Origin: an uncultured Phycisphaerae bacterium
GTDB lineage: Bacteria; Planctomycetota; Phycisphaerae; Sedimentisphaerales; Anaerohalosphaeraceae
Length of the DNA: 5,495 nucleotides
Direction of reading: 5' to 3'
Assembly (NCBI GenBank): GCA_937995495.1
Contig: CALKKA010000150.1
Coordinates: forward strand, 1 to 5,495
Shown here: in pieces, positions 1 to 5,495 of the stretch
Position numbering within the stretch: the first letter of the stretch is position 1
Layout: each line of letters begins with the position of its first letter
Position numbers and translations under genes: made by a program
Notes under the pieces: model-generated
The model's input: the letters and a program-made list of their open reading frames with translations, nothing else
Database searches by the model: none
What the model was told of the DNA's origin: nothing

Positions 1-1
1 A

Positions 2-799
2 CTAAGTAATGATAACGGCTTTGTCCTGCTTGGGGCTCATACTGCTAACATCGGGGTACGCGGAAGTGCTTATGCTATAACGGATCAGTATAACTCAGCC
101 TTCCTATACCGTCCGGACGGCGAGCAGGACCCAAAGATCTATCACAAGATTCACCTGGTCCCCTTTGGCGAGTTTATCCCTTTTAGAAATATCCCTTGGT
201 TTTACAATTTCTTTATGTTTTTCAATCCGTATGACTATGATTACTCTCTGGCGGCGGGAACAGATTACACCGTATTTGATATCGAGGAAGATGGTCAGCA
301 GTATGGCTTCGGCGTGCTGATCTGCTATGAGGATACGGACCCGACCGTAACACGAAAACTGGTTCTGGATACCGACGGTCACAAGAAAGCTGACTGGCTG
401 GTCAATATCAGCAACGACGGCTGGTATGTGCATTTTAGAGACCGACAGGTCGTGCCGATGGTGGAGTTGGCCCAGCGAACAGCCATCAGTGTTTTTCGCT
501 GTGTTGAAAATCGAATCAGTATCATCCGAAGCGTCAACACGGGCATCAGCTGTCTGATCGAACCAACCGGCAGGATCCGAAACAGCTATGAAAAAGGCAA
601 CCTGCCCGAAGAGGCGATGGCTCGTCAAGGCGTGGCGGGCTGGTTTGTTGATACGATCCCGATTGATGGCCGCGTTACATCCTTCTCGCGACATGGCCGA
701 TGGCTGGATGGGGTGCTGGGATCGGGTTGGAGTTTAATTTTGTTATTGTCGATATATAACTTGTGGAAAAAGCAGCCAAGCAGAAAGAATCAAGCATGA
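2..799 (+). CDS. lnt: Apolipoprotein N-acyltransferase, C-terminal part (5' end outside window)
   Basis: Lnt transfers an acyl chain from a phospholipid to the free alpha-amino group of the lipidated cysteine of lipoproteins, the last step of lipoprotein maturation, at the periplasmic face of the inner membrane. The visible 265 residues hold most of the nitrilase-like domain and the closing membrane segment. The catalytic lysine lies in HKIHLVPFGEF (K about residue 49 of the fragment, bases 146-148). The catalytic cysteine lies in LICYED (C about 108, bases 323-325). NISNDGW follows at 135-141, VENR at 168-171 and RSVNTGIS near 177-183. The third catalytic residue, a glutamate, and the N-terminal membrane bundle lie upstream of the window; the family is usually about 500 residues. 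A hydrophobic stretch near residues 238-255 is the C-terminal membrane helix, followed by a basic tail. An in-frame ATG at 215 lies inside the conserved domain, after the catalytic lysine, so it is not the start. The stop codon overlaps the start of the next gene. No frameshift or missing key residue is seen. Confidence 0.95.
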   Translation, partial: LSNDNGFVLLGAHTANIGVRGSAYAITDQYNSAFLYRPDGEQDPKIYHKIHLVPFGEFIPFRNIPWFYNFFMFFNPYDYDYSLAAGTDYTVFDIEEDGQQYGFGVLICYEDTDPTVTRKLVLDTDGHKKADWLVNISNDGWYVHFRDRQVVPMVELAQRTAISVFRCVENRISIIRSVNTGISCLIEPTGRIRNSYEKGNLPEEAMARQGVAGWFVDTIPIDGRVTSFSRHGRWLDGVLGSGWSLILLLSIYNLWKKQPSRKNQA

Positions 800-1779
800 A
801 AAAACAATTGTTGAGCATCGTTCTGATCGCGGTTTGTGCCGCCGGATGCGCCGAACAAAAAACCACCGTTTCGACAGCGTCTGCTGAAAAGACAGTTGCC
901 ACAAAGTCCCTGAAACCCCGTGCGAAAATCATTCTCGAAAAAGCCCTCAAGAGTAAAAATGGAAAACTGCGAAGTGCTGCGATCGAGATAACGGTTGAAG
1001 CCGGTCAAAAAGACATGCTCCCCCATATTACCCGACTGACCAGGGATCCGGTTGTCCCTGTGCGTTTTAATGCAATGGTTGCACTCGGTGATATGCGGTC
1101 CCTTAGTTGCGAAAAAATCATACGAAAAGGACTGAATGACCCTAATGTGAATGTCCGTATCGCAGCCGCTTACTCCCTTGCAAAGCTGAATCGGCCGCAA
1201 TTTGTCGAAATGATCCGTGCTGCCGCCAAAAGCAACGACCAGACGGTCCGGGCCAATGCCGCCCTGTTGCTTGGAAAACTGGGCAACCCAGACAATATCG
1301 AGTTGCTCTACGAAGTTCTGCAGGCCAATGACTCCATCGATAAGGTGCGGTTGAACGCCGTCCAATCCATCGCCCTCTTGGGGGATGAGAGAATGTACCG
1401 AAGCAAACTCTGGGCTCTTCTGATCAGCAAATTTGCCGACGATCGGGTCATGGGTATCCAAGGTATGGGAGCGTTAAACACGGCCGAGTCTCGAAATGCC
1501 ATCATCACGATGCTGCAAGATGACATCTTAGAAGTTCGCTTGGCCGCTGCGGAGCAACTGGCCCAACTGGGCGACAAAAGCGGCGAAGAAGAAGTTTATG
1601 AATATTTCAAGACTCAGCCAGACCTGAACAAGGCGGGAATGGGCAACGAAATGGCAGTGAGGGCAATTGGATCATTGAAAAGCACCCGACTGAACAGCGA
1701 GTTGACCAAGGCACTTGACAGCCAATCGCCCTATATTCAGCTATTAGCAGCCCGTTCCGTCCTGATTCAGTTGAAATAA
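796..1779 (+). CDS. HEAT-repeat lipoprotein
   Basis: This is a 327-residue predicted lipoprotein. It opens with a type II signal peptide: basic MKKQ, a hydrophobic core, then AAGC with C18 as the probable lipidated cysteine. The lipobox is slightly off consensus, with Ala at -3. After a Thr/Ser/Lys-rich linker (about 20-40) the rest consists of roughly seven or eight alpha-helical HEAT (PBS-lyase-like) repeats. Examples are DPVVPVRFNAMVALGDM (84-100), DPNVNVRIAAAYSLAKL (115-131), NDQTVRANAALLLGKLG (147-163), VRLNAVQSIALLGD (184-197) and ILEVRLAAAEQLAQLGD (244-260). Such repeats form curved protein-binding scaffolds. The partner is unknown and no catalytic motif is visible. ATG 796 was preferred over the in-frame ATG at 763 because it places the signal peptide at the N-terminus and gives a 4-base ATGA overlap with lnt, which suggests translational coupling. 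Asp at +2 of the mature protein, the classic inner-membrane retention signal, is absent (Ala instead), so outer-membrane sorting is possible by the E. coli rule. Confidence 0.85.
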   Translation: MKKQLLSIVLIAVCAAGCAEQKTTVSTASAEKTVATKSLKPRAKIILEKALKSKNGKLRSAAIEITVEAGQKDMLPHITRLTRDPVVPVRFNAMVALGDMRSLSCEKIIRKGLNDPNVNVRIAAAYSLAKLNRPQFVEMIRAAAKSNDQTVRANAALLLGKLGNPDNIELLYEVLQANDSIDKVRLNAVQSIALLGDERMYRSKLWALLISKFADDRVMGIQGMGALNTAESRNAIITMLQDDILEVRLAAAEQLAQLGDKSGEEEVYEYFKTQPDLNKAGMGNEMAVRAIGSLKSTRLNSELTKALDSQSPYIQLLAARSVLIQLK

Positions 1780-1805
1780 TAAATGTTAAGATAGTGAAAA
1801 AAACC

Positions 1806-1834
1806 TTGACCTGCCGCCAAATGCGGTGTAGAGT
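1806..1834 (+). promoter_or_regulatory. Predicted sigma70-type promoter for the mre cluster
   Basis: TTGACC at 1806-1811 matches the -35 consensus TTGACA at five of six bases. It is followed, after exactly 17 bases, by TAGAGT at 1829-1834, which matches TATAAT at four of six including the key first T, second A and last T. Transcription would begin near 1841 and leave a leader of about 90 bases before the TTG start at 1932. It lies in the non-coding gap after the HEAT lipoprotein, where a new unit would be expected. A short dyad, CCGC (1814-1817) and GCGG (1823-1826), lies in the spacer. It may be chance or a weak operator. The call rests on pattern match only. Confidence 0.6.
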
Positions 1835-1891
1835 TGTCTTTATCTATAAATTGCGTATTCTCCAGCTTGATTCGCAGTATTGAAATGGGAA

Positions 1892-1912
1892 GGTGGTTTA
1901 TTCGTAACCATT
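1892..1912 (+). other. Possible leader hairpin before the coiled-coil gene
   Basis: TGGTT (1894-1898) can pair with AACCA (1906-1910), and two G-U pairs can extend the stem outward. The loop contains TTCG, with a possible A-T closing pair and one bulged T. It sits directly before the GAGGTG ribosome-binding region. The stem is short, so a structural or regulatory role is only a possibility. Confidence 0.25.
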
Positions 1913-1924
1913 GAGGTGAAAGGG
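1913..1924 (+). promoter_or_regulatory. Ribosome binding site supporting a TTG start
   Basis: The purine-rich run GAGGTGAAAGGG ends seven bases before TTG 1932. The reading frame has a TGA stop at 1917-1919, so TTG 1932 is the first usual start codon available. The spacing from AGGG and the hydrophobic N-terminus that follows both support this start. Confidence 0.65.
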
Positions 1925-1931
1925 ACTTATT

Positions 1932-2789
1932 TTGAGTATTCTAACAAAAACTTTAGCCGTTCTACTGTCGGTATTCTCTCTTCTGCTTGCCGGTATGTTT
2001 GTCGTCTTCGTTGGCAATGCCAACAATTACAAGCAGATGTATGAAGACCAAAAACTCCTGAGTACAACACTGCAGGCGGATTTGACGACCAAGGACGAGC
2101 AGTACAATGTTCAGGTCAAAAAATGTGCGGAACTGGAGCAGCAGCTGCAACGGGAACTTCAGACTCTCGAGGCGGACAAGAACCAGTTGGCAACCGACCT
2201 TCGCAGTGCTGAACGACTCGCACAAAAAGCTCAGGCCGACGCCGACAGTTGGAAAGGCGTGATGACCGGCTTTGAGCAGAGCGTTCGTAACCTGCAGGCG
2301 TCACTCGACCAAACCCAGGGACAACTGGATCAAGCCAGGTCGCAGGGCGTCAAGGATCAGAAGGAACTCAATCAAATTACCGCCGATCTGTATGAGAAGG
2401 TCGTTCAATTGCAATCGCTTGAAGCAGAGCGACGACGCCTGCTCGAGCAGAAAAAAGAACTTGAAAAGCAAGTGGCTACGGGCGGGTTCGCAGCGAAAGA
2501 GGTCACCCCTGTCACCCTGCAGCAGAATCGCATGGCATCTCCGGCAACCATCGCTCCGGCGGGAACCGATATCAAAGGGCTGGTCGTTGAAGTACAACAG
2601 AATTTGATCACACTGTCCGTTGGCTCTGCTGACGGGGTCAAGGAAAATATGGTTTTCCATATCACCCGAGGCGACAGTTTCCTATGTGATGTGGTTATCA
2701 CCAATGTGGATATTAATCGGTGTGCCGGTGTTCTGGATCTTGTACAGCAAGCCCCTCAGGTCGGCGACACCGCAAGCACACAGCTATAA
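1932..2789 (+). CDS. Membrane-anchored coiled-coil protein of the mre locus, MreC-like in plan
   Basis: I do not recognise a named family for this 285-residue protein. It has one N-terminal membrane helix (about 5-28, followed by NANNYKQMYEDQK), placing the rest most likely in the periplasm. A long Gln/Glu/Leu/Lys-rich coiled coil follows at about 35-182, with heptad-like runs such as ELEQQLQRELQTLEADK and LEAERRRLLEQKKELEKQ. A Pro/Ala/Thr-rich linker covers about 190-212. A compact C-terminal domain of about 75 residues (213-285) looks beta-rich and contains ITLSVGSADGVKENMVF and a conserved-looking VVITNVD. TM helix, coiled coil, then beta domain is also the order of MreC, although MreC has two beta subdomains and a shorter coiled coil. 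The start is TTG with a good upstream ribosome site. The gene follows the predicted promoter, lies 14 bases before a small membrane-protein gene and then mreB, so a part in envelope growth is a reasonable inference. Other scaffold roles are equally open. Confidence 0.85.
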   Translation: MSILTKTLAVLLSVFSLLLAGMFVVFVGNANNYKQMYEDQKLLSTTLQADLTTKDEQYNVQVKKCAELEQQLQRELQTLEADKNQLATDLRSAERLAQKAQADADSWKGVMTGFEQSVRNLQASLDQTQGQLDQARSQGVKDQKELNQITADLYEKVVQLQSLEAERRRLLEQKKELEKQVATGGFAAKEVTPVTLQQNRMASPATIAPAGTDIKGLVVEVQQNLITLSVGSADGVKENMVFHITRGDSFLCDVVITNVDINRCAGVLDLVQQAPQVGDTASTQL

Positions 2790-2803
2790 AGGCGGGATAA
2801 GAG

Positions 2804-2959
2804 ATGGCAAAAAAATCAACGAGTTCAAGCGATATCTATACCGCGATCTTGGCACTGGCATTCTTGGCTGTTTTGGCAGCCACTGTGTTTATCACATTGA
2901 CGAGTATAAATTATTATGGTTCTGACGCAGTACTAAAAATCGCTCAGGCCTCGAAATAA
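2804..2959 (+). CDS. Small single-span membrane protein (51 residues)
   Basis: ATG 2804 opens a 51-codon frame ending at TAA 2957-2959. The N-terminus MAKKSTSSSD is basic and Ser-rich. A strongly hydrophobic segment follows at about residues 11-35 (IYTAILALAFLAVLAATVF onward), then a short polar tail ending KIAQASK. By the positive-inside rule the N-terminus should be cytoplasmic and the roughly 15-residue tail periplasmic. The start lies 14 bases after the stop of the coiled-coil gene, with GGCGGG (2791-2796) seven bases upstream as a plausible ribosome site. The tight spacing, the clean membrane segment and the absence of another gene on this stretch make it credible despite its size. A longer frame at 2620-2925 overlaps it but mostly lies inside the coiled-coil gene in the wrong register and has no membrane segment or domain, so it is a shadow. 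The function is unknown. Its place directly before mreB suggests a small partner of the elongation machinery, which is inference only. Confidence 0.7.
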   Translation: MAKKSTSSSDIYTAILALAFLAVLAATVFITLTSINYYGSDAVLKIAQASK

Positions 2960-2990
2960 GCAAGAGCAAGCCGGCTTAAGAGAGATCGAA

Positions 2991-3012
2991 GGACACCGAT
3001 CCGTTCGGGTCT
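2991..3012 (+). other. Possible hairpin in the mreB leader
   Basis: GAC (2992-2994) and CCGA (2996-2999) can pair with TCGG (3005-3008) and GTC (3009-3011) around a TCCGT loop, with a single bulged A at 2995 and an outer G-U pair. No T-run follows, so it is not a typical intrinsic terminator. It lies in the 108-base gap between the small membrane-protein gene and mreB. Upstream in the same gap is a perfect 10-base palindrome (AAGCCGGCTT, 2968-2977). Downstream is an imperfect dyad with a TGCCGGCA core (3033-3050). RNA structure affecting mreB translation or mRNA processing is possible but unproven. Confidence 0.3.
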
Positions 3013-3053
3013 GAAGGCGTAAAAAGGAATGTTTGGTGCCGGCAATCCAATTT

Positions 3054-3061
3054 GAAGGGAG
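3054..3061 (+). promoter_or_regulatory. Ribosome binding site deciding the GTG start of mreB
   Basis: GAAGGGAG is a strong Shine-Dalgarno match six bases before GTG 3068. An in-frame TAA at 3065-3067 directly precedes the GTG, so no upstream start in this frame is possible. Confidence 0.8.
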
Positions 3062-3067
3062 TCATAA

Positions 3068-4114
3068 GTGATACTGGACACGATTCTAGGTTGGTTCAGC
3101 AAGGATATGGGGATTGACCTGGGCACATGCAACACACTGGTCTGTGTCCGCAATGAAGGCATCATCCTGAATGAACCCTCCGTTGTTGCCGTTCGCAGAG
3201 GAACCAATCAAGTCCTTAACAATGGTGAAGCCGTCGGTCTTGTCGCGAAGGAAATGCTCGGCAAAACCCCCGGTTCCATCACCGCCATCCGCCCGTTGAA
3301 AGACGGCGTCATCAGTGACTTCGAAATTACCGAGGCTATGCTCAGCTATTTCATCCGGAAAGTCCACGGCCGTGGCGGTCTGTTTCGACCTCGTGTGGTC
3401 ATCGCCGTTCCCAGTGGTATTACGGCTGTTGAGCGCCGTGCGGTGATTGACAGCGCCGAACGAGCCGGGGCCGGTAAAGTCTTTCTGGTCGACGAACCGA
3501 TGGCTGCCGGAATTGGCGCCGGCTTGCCCATTACCGAACCGACGGCGTCAATGATCATTGATATCGGCGGCGGTACCTCAGAGGTTGCGATTATGTCCTT
3601 GGGCGGTATTAGTGCCTGCGAGTCGATCCGCATCGGTGGAGATAACTTCGATGAAGCGCTGATCAACCATTTGAAACGCACCTACAATCTCCTGATCGGG
3701 GAGGCCCGTGCCGAACAGGTTAAAATACAAATCGGTTCGGCCGCACCACTGGAACAGGAAATGACGATGGAGATCGCCGGCCGGGATACCATCTCGGGAC
3801 TGCCGCGAAAGATCGTCATTACCAGCGAAGAAATCCGAGAGGCATTCAAGGAACCCATCGCCGGGATCATCGAAACCGTGATGCGAACACTTGAACGAGC
3901 CGAGCCGGAACTGGCCGCAGATCTGATCGACAATGGTGTTATGATTTGCGGGGGCGGTTCTTTACTGCGTGGCATGGATAAGGTGCTGTCTAACTCGACC
4001 GGGTTGAAAGTCCATCATGCCGAAGACCCCCTGACCTGTGTTGCCAGAGGCACTAGCATTTATCTTGAAAGCCTGGAGATTTTGAAAGACATGCAGGACC
4101 ATGGGTGGGAATAA
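3068..4114 (+). CDS. mreB: Rod shape-determining protein MreB (bacterial actin)
   Basis: MreB is an actin-like ATPase that forms membrane-bound filaments on the cytoplasmic face of the inner membrane and guides lateral peptidoglycan synthesis with MreC, MreD, RodA and PBP2. At 348 residues it has the usual family length. It opens with an amphipathic, hydrophobic N-terminus (MILDTILGWFSKD), a common MreB membrane-binding device. The phosphate-1 loop is GIDLGTCNT (15-23). AVPSGITAVERRAV lies at 113-126. The connect segment DEPMAAGIGAGLP (142-154) carries the glutamate linked to hydrolysis in the family. Phosphate-2 is IDIGGGTSEV (164-173), GGDNFDEA lies at 190-197, and the adenosine loop is ICGGGSLLRG (293-302). 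EDPLTCVARGT near the end is also typical. A Cys at residue 21 replaces the Ala usual in GTANT. The start is GTG with a strong ribosome site. It is followed by mreC and mreD, the standard order. Confidence 0.98.
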   Translation: MILDTILGWFSKDMGIDLGTCNTLVCVRNEGIILNEPSVVAVRRGTNQVLNNGEAVGLVAKEMLGKTPGSITAIRPLKDGVISDFEITEAMLSYFIRKVHGRGGLFRPRVVIAVPSGITAVERRAVIDSAERAGAGKVFLVDEPMAAGIGAGLPITEPTASMIIDIGGGTSEVAIMSLGGISACESIRIGGDNFDEALINHLKRTYNLLIGEARAEQVKIQIGSAAPLEQEMTMEIAGRDTISGLPRKIVITSEEIREAFKEPIAGIIETVMRTLERAEPELAADLIDNGVMICGGGSLLRGMDKVLSNSTGLKVHHAEDPLTCVARGTSIYLESLEILKDMQDHGWE

Positions 4115-4186
4115 CTATTAGAAAGCGCCTTCGTTGGTCCCTCAAAAAAACGATTTTATTATTTCCTATAAAGAAATTTTGTAGTT
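4115..4186 (+). other. AT-rich mreB-mreC gap, no clear ribosome site
   Basis: This 72-base gap is AT-rich in its second half. It contains an A7 run (4144-4150) and the short dyad ATTTC (4161-4165) / GAAAT (4173-4177) around CTATAAA. I see no GC-rich hairpin with a T-run that would be an intrinsic terminator, no -35/-10 pair at workable spacing, and no GGAG-like sequence before the mreC start. mreC is probably read from the mreB transcript. Confidence 0.4.
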
Positions 4187-5026
4187 ATGGCCGGCAGAAA
4201 CATCCATCTTTCTAATGCTAACCTTTTCTCCTCCTTATTGATCGCAAGCTTTGTTCTATTCTTTCTGCCCAAGTCGCTCACCTCTAAAGTCAGCTTAGTC
4301 TTTCACGACACCTTTCAGCCTGTCTTACAAATCGGGCGCCAAGACCCCATGGAATCCCAGCGTTTGAGGCCCAACTCAGAAGATGCTGTCAGCCACAAAG
4401 AATATGCCCAACTCTGGAAAAGCTATAACAATCTTCATGCACAACTGCTGATGCTGCACGAGGAATATGAACTGCTGGCCCATATTCGTTCGGGTCTGCC
4501 GCAACTGTCCGCAGAAGGACTGGTCATCGCGAAGATCACCGGAACCGTCAGCAATTACAGCCGTGAACTCATGATCAGTAAGGGCAGTGAGGCATCTCTC
4601 CATCCCGGCCAATTCGTTTTGTCGGAGTACAAAGACGCTGTCGTCGGTGTTGTCAGTGAGGTCTCTGAAACCGCGGCAAAAGTCCGACTCATAACAGATA
4701 CAATGCAGACGCTTGAAATACATATCCGCAGGAACGGTACTGATAAAGATATCCGGGCGATGATGGTCGGCAACGGAACCGATACATGCAGCATTTCAAT
4801 GATCGATCGGCAGCAGGACATCCGTGAAGGCGATGTCGTGTATGCCGCTGCGGTTCCGGACAAACTAAATATCCCGCTGGTCGTGGGCGAAATCACCCAT
4901 GTTCGCCCGGATGATCAACACCCCCTTCTATGGAAAATCACGGTGCGACCCGCCGAAGAGATGAGCCGGTTGAATAATGTCGCTGTTATTGTGGCCGATA
5001 AGAGATTATTGGAGTGGAAGGATTAG
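4187..5026 (+). CDS. mreC: Rod shape-determining protein MreC
   Basis: MreC is a bitopic inner-membrane protein whose periplasmic part binds the PBP2/RodA peptidoglycan synthase and links it to MreB and MreD. This 279-residue protein is within the family range. It shows a short cytoplasmic N-terminus, a membrane helix at about 13-28 (LFSSLLIASFVLFFLP), and a coiled-coil-like segment at about 70-99 (Tyr/Leu/Glu-rich, through LHEEYELLAHI). The beta-rich domain follows from about 110. Family-like features are NYSRELMISKGSEASLHPGQ (123-142), VVGVVSEVSETAAKVRLITD (152-171), REGDVVYA (213-220) and PLVVGEITHV (230-239). Parts are divergent: the canonical GV and GLVG positions read SL and AVVG. ATG 4187 is the only reasonable start, because the frame is closed by TAA at 4169-4171. 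No clear Shine-Dalgarno sequence precedes it. The gene lies 72 bases after mreB and 11 bases before mreD. Confidence 0.92.
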   Translation: MAGRNIHLSNANLFSSLLIASFVLFFLPKSLTSKVSLVFHDTFQPVLQIGRQDPMESQRLRPNSEDAVSHKEYAQLWKSYNNLHAQLLMLHEEYELLAHIRSGLPQLSAEGLVIAKITGTVSNYSRELMISKGSEASLHPGQFVLSEYKDAVVGVVSEVSETAAKVRLITDTMQTLEIHIRRNGTDKDIRAMMVGNGTDTCSISMIDRQQDIREGDVVYAAAVPDKLNIPLVVGEITHVRPDDQHPLLWKITVRPAEEMSRLNNVAVIVADKRLLEWKD

Positions 5027-5037
5027 AGTAACATTCT

Positions 5038-5495
5038 ATGCGCTGGATCTCATTTATTATTATCCTGTTAATCGCGATATTACTTGAGGCGGGGAATCTG
5101 CTGAATGTATTCGCCGTCGGGGGCTGGTATGTCCGCCCGGCCATCCTCATCACGCTTCTGGTTTATTATTCCTTTTCGTGTCGGCCCCGTGACACCATTA
5201 TCTGCAGTTTCATCATCGGATTTGCCGCAGACCTGATGGGCGGTGTAATGGGGCCGCATATGATTTGTTTTGGCGTGCTTGGATTGCTGCTGAATCAGTC
5301 AAATCAGATACTGTTCGCCAAACGGGCTATCTATAAAGCCATGATCGTCTTTGCGGTTTATTTAATCGCTGAAACTTTTTCCCACTGGCTGGGACTGCTC
5401 AAAGGATTTGATACAAAAGACAGTTATTACTCGATCATGCTTTTTACCGCCGTCTATTCGGCCGTCATCAGTCCGGTTATCTGGTCGATCCTTTC
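5038..5495 (+). CDS. mreD: Rod shape-determining protein MreD, N-terminal part (3' end outside window)
   Basis: MreD is a small polytopic inner-membrane protein that works with MreC in positioning the elongation machinery. ATG 5038 opens a frame that stays open to the window end, giving 152 residues (family about 160-190), so nearly all of it is present. The sequence is very hydrophobic, with likely helices at about 3-16, 34-50, 55-72, 75-90, 100-118 and 133-151. The segment IIGFAADLMGGVMGPHM (59-75) matches the family's conserved G-x-x-x-D-x-x-x-G...G pattern in a membrane helix, and the PAILITLLVYYSF stretch (34-46) is also typical. The start is 11 bases after the mreC stop. Only a weak purine run (AGAG, 5025-5028) lies upstream, overlapping the mreC stop codon, which suggests coupled translation. 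Its position after mreC strongly supports the name. Confidence 0.9.
   Translation, partial: MRWISFIIILLIAILLEAGNLLNVFAVGGWYVRPAILITLLVYYSFSCRPRDTIICSFIIGFAADLMGGVMGPHMICFGVLGLLLNQSNQILFAKRAIYKAMIVFAVYLIAETFSHWLGLLKGFDTKDSYYSIMLFTAVYSAVISPVIWSIL

Noticed and set aside
763..795. In-frame ATG 763 as the start of the HEAT lipoprotein
   Set aside because: It would add 11 charged residues before the signal peptide and enlarge the overlap with lnt. ATG 796 gives a standard lipoprotein signal and an ATGA junction.
790..1461. Long minus-strand frame opposite the HEAT lipoprotein gene, and similar minus-strand frames opposite lnt, mreB and mreC
   Set aside because: All sit antisense to clear + strand genes with recognisable families or repeats, and their translations show no motif of their own.
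1780..1805. Terminator after the HEAT lipoprotein gene
   Set aside because: There is an A-run but no GC-rich inverted repeat followed by a T-run on the + strand, so no intrinsic terminator can be supported.
2620..2925. A 101-codon + strand frame overlapping the end of the coiled-coil gene and most of the small membrane-protein gene
   Set aside because: It lies mostly inside the coiled-coil gene in another register and shows no domain, signal or membrane segment. The 51-codon frame from 2804 explains this stretch better.
2897..2936. A TTGACG (2897-2902) with nearby AT-rich hexamers as an mreB promoter
   Set aside because: TATAAA and TATTAT lie too close, and TACTAA (2931-2936) lies 28 bases away. 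None gives a workable 16-18 base spacer, and the element is inside the small membrane-protein gene.
3029..3055. A tiny frame (ATG 3029, eight codons) with AAAAAGGA just upstream, in the same frame as mreB
   Set aside because: It ends at TGA 3053-3055 before mreB, its purine run abuts the ATG with almost no spacing, and eight codons with no distinctive content do not support a leader peptide.

Overview
The window reads as a bacterial chromosome segment built around a cell-shape (mre) locus, with all genes on the + strand. In order it holds: the C-terminal half of apolipoprotein N-acyltransferase (lnt); a HEAT-repeat lipoprotein overlapping the lnt stop codon; a 152-bp gap with a good sigma70-type promoter; a membrane-anchored coiled-coil protein with a small C-terminal beta-type domain; a 51-residue single-span membrane protein; mreB; mreC; and the first 152 codons of mreD, cut by the window edge. 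No intergenic stretch exceeds 300 bases. The largest gaps are 1780-1931, 2960-3067 and 4115-4186, and each is described below. I see no mobile element, CRISPR array, tRNA or rRNA.

Organism: a didermal (Gram-negative-type) bacterium, since it has Lnt and a lipoprotein. The coding style (TTG and GTG starts, weak Shine-Dalgarno sequences at several genes), the form of Lnt (VENR and RSVNTGIS motifs) and the TM-plus-coiled-coil gene next to mreB remind me of Planctomycetota, class Phycisphaerae. This is recalled resemblance, not a search result, and I hold it at about 0.5. Other members of the PVC group or related candidate phyla are possible.

How the genes work together: lnt and the HEAT lipoprotein form the end of one transcription unit (ATGA overlap). 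Lnt performs the final N-acylation of lipoproteins, so the downstream product is itself a probable Lnt substrate. A new unit probably begins at the promoter at 1806-1834 and runs through the coiled-coil protein, the small membrane protein and mreBCD. MreB filaments under the inner membrane, together with MreC and MreD, organise the lateral peptidoglycan synthesis machinery. The two unnamed membrane genes directly before mreB share its probable transcript and are the best candidates here for undescribed parts of that machinery. The first resembles MreC in overall plan. I found no clearly novel multi-gene system beyond this extended mre locus.
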